From Bdellovibrionales bacterium (GTDB lineage Bacteria > Bdellovibrionota > Bdellovibrionia > Bdellovibrionales > JAMPXM01), in the NCBI GenBank assembly GCA_005808505.1, contig SYLX01000168.1, positions 1-43,856 of the forward strand: DNA of 43,856 bases, written 5' to 3'. Below, in pieces: positions 15,622 to 23,180 of this stretch; positions within the stretch are counted from its first letter, which is position 1; every line of letters begins with the position of its first letter. A model generated the notes under the pieces. That model ran no database searches. It was not told the DNA's origin and was given only the letters and a program-made list of their open reading frames with translations. Made by a program: the position numbers and the translations under genes.

Positions 15622-16290
15622 TCATGTATAGGCTTCCTGCGCCTTTTGCTTCGGCAGCTCGGCAAGGACCGGCACGACTTGCTCGTGCTCCTTTGGCTTT
15701 TTGATTTCGCCTCGATCCGAGGAGAGAACCGTTACAACTTCCGTAAAGAGACTCGCGTTCGGCACCACGATTCGCTTGTTGTCGTCGCCTCTTAAAAGAG
15801 TCGCGCGCGCTTCGATGTCTTCGACGACACCTTCAAAGTCGCGGATTTTAATGCGATCGCCGATCGTGAAGGGCTCATTGATGAGGATCAAGAGACCCGC
15901 AAGGAAGTTCTGCAAAATATCGCGGAAGGCGAAACCAATTGCGACCGTTCCGATCCCGAAAAGCTCGATGATATTTTGCGCACGTATCGAAGGAAACACC
16001 ACCGAAATCGCGATGAGAAAACCAACGAAAAGCACCAGGCCTTGAGCGAGCCGTCCCATGAGGATCATGATGTTGCGGTGGTTTCTCCGTCTCTGAATCG
16101 CTTGATGAACCAGCGCTCGACAACCTCGTGCGATGAAATAAAAAATCCCAAAGACAACCAGCGCTAAAAAAATGTTCGGCAATCGGGCGAGGGTCGCGTT
16201 GAGAATGGATTGAATTTGTTCAAGCGGGGCGCTCGTATCCAAAACCACTGCATTCCCTGCTGCGTTCGTTGTCGTTGTTACTGCATCCAT
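15622..16290 (-). CDS. Small MscS-family mechanosensitive channel
   Basis: The 222 residues carry two transmembrane helices (about 37-58 and 77-102). The third is the pore-lining one: IGTVAIGFAFRDILQNFLAGLLIL, the MscS TM3 pattern with small residues packed against it. After that come NEPFTIGDRIKIRDFEGVVEDIEARATLL and DDNKRIVVPNASLF, the first part of the MscS beta domain. The usual C-terminal alpha/beta part is missing and replaced by about 35 charged residues. The channel would release small solutes on hypo-osmotic shock from the inner membrane. The start has GGAAGGAT upstream. Confidence 0.88.
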   Translation of the reverse strand: MDAVTTTTNAAGNAVVLDTSAPLEQIQSILNATLARLPNIFLALVVFGIFYFIARGCRALVHQAIQRRRNHRNIMILMGRLAQGLVLFVGFLIAISVVFPSIRAQNIIELFGIGTVAIGFAFRDILQNFLAGLLILINEPFTIGDRIKIRDFEGVVEDIEARATLLRGDDNKRIVVPNASLFTEVVTVLSSDRGEIKKPKEHEQVVPVLAELPKQKAQEAYT

Positions 16291-16477
16291 CGAGATTTAT
16301 CCTTCCCGCAGAGGTCTAAACTGCGCGTCGGAAGGAAGTTGAACCATGAGCCAAGGCGCCTCAAGGTAAAACTCAGACTCGTTTAAAAAGAGAAAACACT
16401 TCTCGCGCATTTGTGCAGAAAAAATTGACCCTCATGCGGAACTCAGACTGAATGAGAAAAACGGGAGAACAAAATCT

Positions 16478-16894
16478 ATGATCCAAACCAAACGTACTCT
16501 TGGAACCATCGCCACGTTGATTGTCACCCTACTTTCAATTCCATTGATCGCATCGGCGGTTCCTCATAATCCCAGTACCTGTAGCCAATTTCGTAATAGC
16601 TCAAATTCCTGTTTTATGGACTACGACGGTTCCATCCGGGGCTACTGCGAGGTCTGTCGTGAAGGCGCATCTTGCTTCATGGGTCTTGAAGGAACCGAGC
16701 AGGCGGCGTGCGAAGCGTACCGTGAAGATGAGTCGTGCTTCATGGCTTTTGATGGAAGCGACCGCGGATGGTGCAAAGTCCTCAAAGAGAGCGCCTCTTG
16801 CGATCAAGCCCTGGAAGGGATTGATCGAGATAACTGCGAACGAGGCTTCTTCCCTTTACGCCACCGCGAATGGATCTTCTTCTGGCGAAATTGA
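16478..16894 (+). CDS. Secreted protein with tandem 21-residue cysteine repeats
   Basis: I do not recognise this 138-residue protein. It has a signal peptide (to about residue 27, LIASAVPHN) and then four repeats of exactly 21 residues: SCFMDYDGSIRGYCEV..., SCFMGLEGTEQAACEA..., SCFMAFDGSDRGWCKV... and the partial SCDQALEGIDRDNCER. The core is Ser-Cys-(Phe-Met), two residues, (Asp/Glu)-Gly-(Ser/Thr), then Cys-(Glu/Lys) about 12 residues after the first Cys. The two Cys per repeat suggest a disulfide-locked solenoid for the periplasm or outside the cell. The C-terminal tail HREWIFFWRN is aromatic. GGGAG lies 11 bases before the ATG, a longer gap than usual. Confidence 0.7.
   Translation: MIQTKRTLGTIATLIVTLLSIPLIASAVPHNPSTCSQFRNSSNSCFMDYDGSIRGYCEVCREGASCFMGLEGTEQAACEAYREDESCFMAFDGSDRGWCKVLKESASCDQALEGIDRDNCERGFFPLRHREWIFFWRN
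16607..16846 (+). repeat. 63-bp in-frame tandem repeat (three and a partial fourth copy)
   Basis: Copies begin at 16607, 16670, 16733 and 16796, exactly 63 bases apart. Each opens with a Ser-Cys codon pair. The protein repeat is well preserved while the DNA has diverged, which points to selection on the protein. Confidence 0.75.
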
Positions 16895-17075
16895 TTAATC
16901 CTTTCCTTTCTTCAATCCGGTAACGATTTGCGGCGCATCCGACGTCGTTACCGCATTGAACGCGATTTAATGCGCTCCTCTTTCGGGTCATGCGTGTGTC
17001 TAGATCTTGCACAACTCCCAAAACGGAAATTGGTCGGCCCGCATCTTTTGGCCAATTTCATATGGGAGGAACCCG

Positions 17076-18677
17076 ATGATCGAACAACGCTTACTCACTT
17101 ACGTCATTGCTTCGACCGTCCTGACGTTTGCGATCGGCGCATGCGCTCCGGCTTCGCGCACCACTCCGACGCCGTTGCCAACGGGAACCCAAGAAGACGC
17201 GCCTAACTTGCCAGAAGCGCATGGCTCCATCGACTTCCAACCGGAGTTTAAACGCCCAGCGCCGCGCGTGAACACTCAAGCTCGCGAGGAAGAACCTGTA
17301 GTGATCGACACTACGGAAGTTCCCGTCTCGAAACGCCACCCGCTCTGCCAAGACGCCTACGATAAGAAACCAATGCTAAAGGGCGTGAATTGCCCGCAGT
17401 GTAATCGCGGTGATTTCACGCAGCCTGAACCCAAACGTGTGAAACTCGATCTTCTTTTCGTCGCGGATAGCTCTCCTTCGCTCGAAACCGAACGTACAGC
17501 GATCGGTAAAGGTGTTCGTCAATTCGTCAACGCGCTATCATCCGACACGGACTACCGAATCGGAGTCATCGCTGCCCATAGTGATGTCACCTATGACGCT
17601 TCGAAAAACTCAACGGGCCTGGCAGGCCAACTGCTCGTGGCGGGTAGCGAACCTGCGGTTCTAAAAAAATCGGATTTCAAAGATTGGTCGGAGTTGAGCA
17701 AACATCTAACGCGGAAGCTGACAAAAATTAAGTCTGACGCCGCTTCGGATGGTGGAGAGCTGGGACTCTTTTCGCTCGATAAGGCAATCTCGCAACCGCT
17801 CTTGAATCAAAACCAAAAACTCGGATTTTTCCGCCCCGACGCGGCTCTTGCGATCATCTTCATCTCGGATGAAAACGATATCTGCTCTTACAACGTGAAT
17901 TATCCGGCCGGTGTCGAGCCCAAGAAGAACGTCAATATGTTTGGAAAATCGGGCCTAACGGTCGAAGAAAAGGCTAATCAAGTCTATTGCCGAGATGCTC
18001 AAGGCAACCCGACGGTCACTTCACGCTCGGTTTTCGAAAAACTTCGTAACCTTAAGAAAATCGCAAACAGCCAAAAAGAAGAAGCCATGCCTCTTCTCGT
18101 CTCGGGAATTCTGTACACCGAAGAAAGCACGGTTCCAACGACACCAGCGGCTGACGAGAAATTCCCTGAGTACTTCTCGGAGAACGAAGTTGGTTACGGT
18201 TACTTGGATCTCATCCGTGACAACCAGGGAGTTGCCGTCGATATTTCGAAAGGAAATTTCAACGATGGCCTTCGTCAAATCGGTGAAGCTGCGGCCCTCA
18301 AACTCGAAGTCAAATCAGAGTTCAAACTCGGTAAAGGATCAAGTGTCGATCCGAACAGCATTTGCGTTTTGGTCGACGGCCAAGAAGTCGAACCTGTAGC
18401 TGACTTCACGACGAAGATTAACGGTCTCAGCTATGTCTTTGTTCCGGGTCTGCGAGAACTCCACTTGCGCGGCATTGGTCCTCGAAATGGCAAAGGCGAA
18501 GCATCGAAAGTCGACGTCTTTTACTGCGAGCCGCCTTCGGTCATTCATTATGATCCGGAGTTGTACTTTCCAGAAGATGTTCCCACCCCTGGTCAGCACT
18601 ACCGGAACATCCCGATTCCTTCTGGTTGCAAAAAACTGAAAGCACGAATCAACGCTGGAGCTTTTGACCAACAGTAA
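17076..18677 (+). CDS. Lipoprotein with VWA-like domain
   Basis: The 533 residues start with a lipoprotein signal (Cys23 in FAIGACAPAS), then a Pro/Thr-rich linker and a Cys-containing segment (HPLCQDAYDKKPMLKGVNC). The VWA-like domain follows: KLDLLFVADSSPSLETER has the metal-site residues D131-S-S133-P-S135. The later strand FRPDAALAIIFISDEND matches RSDAALAVVVVTDADE of the 957-residue VWA lipoprotein at 6557-9430. The C-terminal part (VDGQEVEPVADF, LRELHLRGIGPRN) resembles the tail domain of such proteins. Ligand binding at the surface is inferred. I start at 17076, with GGGAGG 6 bases upstream and the lipobox in register; an upstream ATG at 17007 would not give a lipoprotein. Confidence 0.75.
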   Translation: MIEQRLLTYVIASTVLTFAIGACAPASRTTPTPLPTGTQEDAPNLPEAHGSIDFQPEFKRPAPRVNTQAREEEPVVIDTTEVPVSKRHPLCQDAYDKKPMLKGVNCPQCNRGDFTQPEPKRVKLDLLFVADSSPSLETERTAIGKGVRQFVNALSSDTDYRIGVIAAHSDVTYDASKNSTGLAGQLLVAGSEPAVLKKSDFKDWSELSKHLTRKLTKIKSDAASDGGELGLFSLDKAISQPLLNQNQKLGFFRPDAALAIIFISDENDICSYNVNYPAGVEPKKNVNMFGKSGLTVEEKANQVYCRDAQGNPTVTSRSVFEKLRNLKKIANSQKEEAMPLLVSGILYTEESTVPTTPAADEKFPEYFSENEVGYGYLDLIRDNQGVAVDISKGNFNDGLRQIGEAAALKLEVKSEFKLGKGSSVDPNSICVLVDGQEVEPVADFTTKINGLSYVFVPGLRELHLRGIGPRNGKGEASKVDVFYCEPPSVIHYDPELYFPEDVPTPGQHYRNIPIPSGCKKLKARINAGAFDQQ

Positions 18678-18768
18678 GCTTGAAAGAGTAAGTTTGGACT
18701 GCAAACACTCTGTCTAAATAATTTCGCATTAGAACTATTCGTGTGATCGAATTTCGATCGATCCCGAC

Positions 18769-18806
18769 GCGGAAGCTTCCTCAAACAGGGCTTCCGCATT
18801 TTTTTT
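18769..18806 (+). terminator. Rho-independent terminator of the VWA lipoprotein gene
   Basis: GCGGAAGC (18769-18776) pairs with GCTTCCGC (18790-18797). It is followed by A and a run of eight or nine T. This is one of the strongest terminators in the window. Confidence 0.85.
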
Positions 18807-19072
18807 GCGGATGACGATCTCAACCGACGTGGATCCTTCCAAACCAAGTCCAGAAATTGTTGAGAATTATTTTAGGCCGCTTTTAGACATTTAGATAATC
18901 TCGGTCAAACCGAAGACTTCTTGATTGATTCGGACAAATTTGACGCCTAAAGAAGAAAGTTCGGCTGCCCTGAAGTAATATTTCTCATCCACGCGGGTTC
19001 TTCTGCCCGTTGAAAGCGATCGCCGTTTTCAAAGTGGTTCCCCTATTCAGGAGCGCAGGGAGCAGCAACAAC
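18807..19072. other. Leader region of the histidine kinase gene
   Basis: About 266 bases between the terminator and the kinase start. It should carry the kinase promoter. I see TTTGACGCCTAA at 18939-18950, similar to a box upstream of 22072, but no -10 at normal spacing. Nothing else is supported. Confidence 0.4.
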
Positions 19073-20662
19073 ATGGTCAGACAAAAACTGGAAGATCATC
19101 CGTACATCGTCGCGATCCTCTTGAGCGCGGTTGCGATCATGATTCATTCTTCGGCATTGCAGCTTCTCGGTTTACAGACTCCTTACGTGGTTTTCTTCGG
19201 GGCAATCGTAGCTGCTTGTTGGTTGGGCGGTGCGGGCCCCGGCGTGCTTGCCACCGGAATAGCGCTGATCGCGGCTGACACCCTCCTTGTAGAACCCGGC
19301 GTCCCCTTCGGCGAAAAGAGTTCGGCAAGTCTCGTGAGCCTCGCCGCTTTTGGTGCGATGGGCTTACTCATCTGCGGCCTCTCCCATCTGACCCAAAAAC
19401 GTCGCGAAGAGCTTGAGCGCGCCCTAGAGATCAGTGAAACCGCCCGCGAACGCGCTGAGGAGTCTAATTCTCTCAAGCGCAATTTCATCGCGAACATGAG
19501 TCACGAAATTCGCGCACCCCTTTCGGCAGTTCTCGGTTATTCCGAACTCCTCGCTAAGGAGAACCTCTCACCCGAAGAAAAAGGTTCGTATTGGGAGCGA
19601 CTGAAACTCAACGCAGCTTCGCTCACTCATCTCGTTACCGATTTGCTCGATGTCACCGAAATCGATTCGGCTTACTTTGTGGCAAATCGCAAGCGCATGG
19701 TTCTCTCGGATTTTATCCAGTCGGCTTACTCCACTTTCAAACCTATGGCCGAGGAGCGCGGGCTCAAATTTCAAGTTCAGCTTCGAGGCTCAATTCCCGC
19801 CTATGTCGAGTCGGATCCCGAACAGCTGATGCAAATACTTCGACAAGTCGTAGGGAACGCGATCCGGTTCTCCGAAGAAGGTTTGGTGAAACTCACCGTC
19901 ACGGCTTCGCGCACAACGCAGGGACGGAGAGAAATCGCACTCCTCGTCGGCGACCAGGGACCCGGCATTCCGTCGGAGCTTCGCAAACGAATCTTCAAAC
20001 CGTTTACGCGTGAAGAAGCGTCCGCGACAAAAACCCATAGCGGCACGGGCCTTGGGCTTACGATCGCTCGCAAACTCGCACGTGGACTCGGCGGCGACGT
20101 GAAGCTCGCGAAAAGCAGCCGGCGCGGCACCACCTTCTTGATCACTTTTGACGGCGGCGCGGTCGATCAGGCTCACGAGCTTCTCGATCAGCTTGCGCTC
20201 TTTTCACCGTCTCCCACTATTTCACCAGATGATCCGCACGCACTTGAGAATATTCGCGTTTTGGTTGTCGACGACTCGCCCGATGCGGCACTGCTCGTGA
20301 GCCGGATGCTGAAAGTCGTCGGTGCCGAAGTCGATACGGCAAATCGTGGACAGCAAGGTGTGGAAAAGGCAATGAGCGGACGTTTTGACGTCGTGCTCAT
20401 GGATATTCAAATGCCCGAAATGGACGGCAACGAAGCGATTCGAAAACTTCGAGCCGAAGGGTTCACGAAGCCGATTATCGCACTCTCTGCTCACGCGATG
20501 AAAGAGGACCAAGAAGAAACAGAAAGAGCAGGAGCCGACGAGTATTTAACTAAACCTGTTAGCCGTCGAGCGCTGCTCGAAATGGTCGGCCGTTACGCGT
20601 GCCTACAACCCCACCGCGTCCCGCGTGGATTTGGGCCTGTTCAGCTCCAACCAGCCCATTAA
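19073..20662 (+). CDS. Hybrid sensor histidine kinase/response regulator (DUF4118 sensor)
   Basis: This 529-residue protein has four hydrophobic segments at residues about 10-100 (ILLSAVAIMIHSSALQL, VVFFGAIVAACWLGG, GVLATGIALIAADTLL, LAAFGAMGLLICGL), the KdpD-like DUF4118 membrane module. A short coiled linker leads to HisKA with the phospho-accepting His144 in MSHEIRAPLSAVLGYSELL. The HATPase domain has GNAIRFS, DQGPGIP and GTGLGLTIARKLARGLGG. A receiver domain has VVDDSP, the phospho-acceptor Asp444 in VLMDIQMPEMDG, and the lysine of YLTKP. It therefore autophosphorylates and passes phosphate internally; no partner is adjacent. I prefer the ATG at 19073 (GGGAG about 10 bases upstream); a TTG at 19010 would add 21 residues. 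Confidence 0.9.
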   Translation: MVRQKLEDHPYIVAILLSAVAIMIHSSALQLLGLQTPYVVFFGAIVAACWLGGAGPGVLATGIALIAADTLLVEPGVPFGEKSSASLVSLAAFGAMGLLICGLSHLTQKRREELERALEISETARERAEESNSLKRNFIANMSHEIRAPLSAVLGYSELLAKENLSPEEKGSYWERLKLNAASLTHLVTDLLDVTEIDSAYFVANRKRMVLSDFIQSAYSTFKPMAEERGLKFQVQLRGSIPAYVESDPEQLMQILRQVVGNAIRFSEEGLVKLTVTASRTTQGRREIALLVGDQGPGIPSELRKRIFKPFTREEASATKTHSGTGLGLTIARKLARGLGGDVKLAKSSRRGTTFLITFDGGAVDQAHELLDQLALFSPSPTISPDDPHALENIRVLVVDDSPDAALLVSRMLKVVGAEVDTANRGQQGVEKAMSGRFDVVLMDIQMPEMDGNEAIRKLRAEGFTKPIIALSAHAMKEDQEETERAGADEYLTKPVSRRALLEMVGRYACLQPHRVPRGFGPVQLQPAH

Positions 20663-20818
20663 GCTGAACCAGGAAGTTACCAAAAAAACTGACCGTCGAT
20701 CAATGACAGCGAGTTGAGAATCGGGGCCGCGGCCCCTCGATCCGCTTGCTTATTTCTTCGGCGGATGCCAAGCCATGAGCCTTCCGAAAACGCTCAGAAA
20801 CATTACGAGGAGGATCTC

Positions 20819-21199
20819 ATGTTGCAGTTTGTTTCCACAAAGGCCTTGGTTGCTCTGTTTGCTGTCATCTCGTTTGCCGCTCATGCGAACGCGAGCTTCT
20901 ACGAATGCCGCATGATGCTCATCACAAACACGGCGGATCCGGTCGAACAAAGCTTCAAGACTAAGCTTTCGAACGAAGGATCACACGGTGGGACGGCGAA
21001 AGAATTCAATCTGGGGAACAACGTGATTACCGTCTCGGCCGACAGCAAGTGGATGACGATCAATTGGATGCGGGGTGAACAAACTGTTGCGGCGGGGATC
21101 TTCGCTGAGCAAAACCCAGTTCTCGGATCGCGCGCGTTCATCCTCTACAACCCTGCCGATTTTAGCGAGCAAGTGAGTTTGACCTGCGACCCTGAGTAA
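20819..21199 (+). CDS. Small secreted protein of unknown function
   Basis: The protein is 126 residues with a signal peptide (MLQFVSTKALVALFAVISFAAHANA). The mature protein of about 100 residues is mostly beta (FYECRMMLITNT, NNVITVSADSKWMTINWM, AFILYNPADFSEQVSLTC) with two Cys, one near each end, likely joined in a disulfide. No known family is recognised. I start at 20819: GAGGAGG lies directly upstream and the signal peptide starts there, whereas the longer frame from 20714 would bury it. The stop is 4 bases from the convergent STAS-like gene. A 14-base palindrome lies upstream at 20723-20736 (GGGGCC GC GGCCCC), with no obvious role. Confidence 0.65.
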   Translation: MLQFVSTKALVALFAVISFAAHANASFYECRMMLITNTADPVEQSFKTKLSNEGSHGGTAKEFNLGNNVITVSADSKWMTINWMRGEQTVAAGIFAEQNPVLGSRAFILYNPADFSEQVSLTCDPE

Positions 21200-21203
21200 G
21201 TGA

Positions 21204-21734
21204 TCAGGCAGCGGCTTTGGTGCCAGAGTCTTTTTCGAAGATCTTGAGGTAATCCTTAGGATTCACCTCAAGCTCCATAGCCGAACCACACTCGTCACAA
21301 GGACGAAGCAGAATCGTGCTTGAGCCACCTTGAAGGATGCGGCGCAGGCGAGGATCAGCGGCCTCGAACGTTTGCTGATGTTCGGCCGAACAAGATGTGC
21401 ACGCGTAAGGCAGCAGGACGGAGCGAACCCTCGCATTTGCAGGAAAGAACTTCCGCACTACAAGAAGCTGCTGCACAAGAAGCGGTGAGCAAGACTCAAG
21501 CTGCAGCGTCGCGCTCGGATAAGCCTTTTCGAGATCCCAAAGCCACTTCATCCAAAGTCTGACGCCCCATGAATTCAGGCGTGTCACTTGCGACAGCTCT
21601 ACAACGATCCGACGTGGATCACCCTCGGGGAAAGGTGGAAAGACACTTTCTTCCGTAATTGATCCGCGCATGACGAGCCTGAGCCCCTCGAAGATAGTGC
21701 TGACTTCAATTTTGAAATCTTCTGCGCGTGACAT
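21204..21734 (-). CDS. STAS-like domain protein with C-terminal zinc ribbon
   Basis: In this 176-residue protein, residues about 1-100 read like a STAS/anti-sigma-antagonist fold: FEGLRLVMRGSITEES, RRIVVELSQVTRLNSWGVRLWMKWL, and LQLESCSPLLVQQLL. The phosphorylatable serine of classical STAS proteins would fall at LNSWG (Ser, with Asn before it). The C-terminal 60 residues carry CTSC (two Cys, x2 apart) and CDEC, a four-cysteine zinc-ribbon pattern about 30 residues apart. The combination suggests a regulatory protein acting by protein-protein contact in the cytoplasm; no target is shown. GGGGA lies 6 bases upstream of the ATG. Confidence 0.6.
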   Translation of the reverse strand: MSRAEDFKIEVSTIFEGLRLVMRGSITEESVFPPFPEGDPRRIVVELSQVTRLNSWGVRLWMKWLWDLEKAYPSATLQLESCSPLLVQQLLVVRKFFPANARVRSVLLPYACTSCSAEHQQTFEAADPRLRRILQGGSSTILLRPCDECGSAMELEVNPKDYLKIFEKDSGTKAAA

Positions 21735-22071
21735 TGAAAATCCCCGTAACCGACGGCCTTTTGTCAGAACTCTTAATTAATTATCGGGGTCGGCTGCCCA
21801 ATCCGTGAGGGCCGACCCCGTCTAGACTTTGCGATCTCACGGCAAGGTCCAGTCTGTCTCTCACGACTCTCCTACAAAATGAGCAAACCACGAGCCGGGT
21901 CCTTGACGACTAAATTGCAGACAAGTGTCTAACTCATCCGCGCGCGCCTAGAACTTTGACAGCCTAAAAGCGTTATATTTGTTTTCGGCGCTTTGACTCA
22001 TTCGAAGATGCCGTGTCGAAATGAGATGTTGATAGCGTGAGCAACGAAGTCTCCCTATACTTGCCTGCATC
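21735..22071. other. Divergent promoter region with a strong inverted repeat
   Basis: This 337-base gap lies between the STAS-like gene (leftward) and 22072 (rightward). It has a 10-bp perfect inverted repeat at 21785-21820 and the TTGACA-type box at 21957-21962 with TATATT at 21975-21980. The spacing of 12 is too short for a standard promoter, so I only list it as a candidate. Confidence 0.4.
21785..21820. promoter_or_regulatory. Perfect 10-bp inverted repeat, leader hairpin or operator
   Basis: CGGGGTCGGC (21785-21794) and GCCGACCCCG (21811-21820) are exact reverse complements around a 16-base spacer. It sits about 50 bases upstream of the STAS-like gene start, in its likely leader. No T-run follows, so it is not a clear terminator. 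An operator or RNA leader structure are alternatives. Confidence 0.5.
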
Positions 22072-22467
22072 ATGGAACTCATCCTCATCATCATCTTCCT
22101 TTTGATTCTCACGGTGTTTAGTCGACCAAAGGCTTCAAAGAATCTTCGTCTCGACGAAGTCCCCTCGATCCGCTACGTGATGGAGTCCGAATCAAATCAT
22201 CTTCGCACCTTCTTTGACGGTGATGTTCGTGTCGCCCGCTTAGGGGCAACCGAAAGCGGCGGAACAAAAGCGTTCTTAGTTCATCTCGCCGATCAGTCTT
22301 TTGCGGTGGCGAGTCCGCGTCGAGTCGATTTCGGCCGATTGCTAGCGACCGAGGAGCCGGGTCGCGGTTTTGTGATCCACGCGCCAGAACAGAATTCGAG
22401 CGAGGTCATCAGAATCCATTTCGAGAGTCCGCGGCCGCGAATCGTTTCTCGCGAGTTCTCGCGATGA
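22072..22467 (+). CDS. Small membrane-anchored protein upstream of patatin
   Basis: The protein is 131 residues. Residues 2-17 (ELILIIIFLLILTVFS) form one N-terminal transmembrane segment, followed by a soluble basic/beta region (FLVHLADQSFAVAS, GFVIHAPEQNSSEVIRI) in the cytoplasm or periplasm. No family is recognised. Its stop and the start of the patatin gene overlap by 4 bases (ATGA), so translation is probably coupled and the two proteins likely work together. The ribosome binding site is weak. Confidence 0.55.
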   Translation: MELILIIIFLLILTVFSRPKASKNLRLDEVPSIRYVMESESNHLRTFFDGDVRVARLGATESGGTKAFLVHLADQSFAVASPRRVDFGRLLATEEPGRGFVIHAPEQNSSEVIRIHFESPRPRIVSREFSR

Positions 22468-23180
22468 CTCTCAAAGAGTCGCTCGCGCGCGAGCCGTTCA
22501 CGTTAGCTCTGTCTTCCGGATTTTTTGGATTCTTCGCTCATTGCGGCGTCATGATGGCGCTCGATGATGAGGACCTTAAACCTGAAAAAATCACGGGCTC
22601 AAGTGCAGGTGCGATCGTTGCGGCCGCGTGGAGCCACGGGGTGCTGGCGCAAGAACTTAAGCTTGTTCTCAAAGAGTTGCGTAAGGCTGATTTTTGGGAT
22701 CCAGGCCTTGGAGCAGGGCTACTTCGCGGAGAAAAGCTCGAAGCACTCTTGCGCGAGGTTTTAAAAGGCCGACCCCAGACGACGCCCATTGCGATTTCCG
22801 TGTTCGATATTTTCTCGCGCAAGACGATGAGTTTCAGTGAAGGAGATATCCCAAAATTTGTTCGTGCATCGGTTGCGGTGCCTTTGATGTTTCATCCCGT
22901 GCGGCTTGGACGACGACTTTATTGGGACGGCGGCATTCTCGACAAAATGGCGCTGAACAGCGTCGGGCCCGAGGACCGAACTCTTGTTCATTATCTTCCG
23001 GGCCAAGGTCTTCACTCAGTCTACGAGAGAGCCCGAGACGTTCGAGCGCTAACGCCGCGACAGACGATGCTTGCGATCGACGACTTACCAAGGGTCGGAC
23101 CAAACGCGCTCGATCGAGGTTTGTATGCGATAGAGCACGCCTACGAAAAGACGCGGAAAGCTCTCGACTGCGATGTTTAA
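22464..23180 (+). CDS. Patatin-like phospholipase
   Basis: In 238 residues the patatin fold shows LALSSGFFGFFAHCGVMMAL (the oxyanion region, which lacks the usual GGGxxG), then the nucleophile elbow GSSAGA with Ser47 in G45-S-S47-A-G49. The catalytic aspartate is Asp155 in the WDGG motif (RRLYWDGGILDK). Residues about 110-150 include SFSEGDIPKFVRASVAVPLMFHPV, typical of the family. The enzyme hydrolyses acyl esters of phospholipids through a Ser-Asp dyad. The protein lacks a signal peptide, so it probably acts on the inner leaflet or is moved by another route. It overlaps the upstream membrane protein by 4 bases and ends 4 bases inside the convergent old yellow enzyme gene. Confidence 0.85.
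   Translation: MTLKESLAREPFTLALSSGFFGFFAHCGVMMALDDEDLKPEKITGSSAGAIVAAAWSHGVLAQELKLVLKELRKADFWDPGLGAGLLRGEKLEALLREVLKGRPQTTPIAISVFDIFSRKTMSFSEGDIPKFVRASVAVPLMFHPVRLGRRLYWDGGILDKMALNSVGPEDRTLVHYLPGQGLHSVYERARDVRALTPRQTMLAIDDLPRVGPNALDRGLYAIEHAYEKTRKALDCDV

Noticed and set aside
20723-20736. GGGGCCGCGGCCCC palindrome as a terminator
   Set aside because: No loop and no T-run; it may be a chance GC palindrome between the kinase and the next gene.
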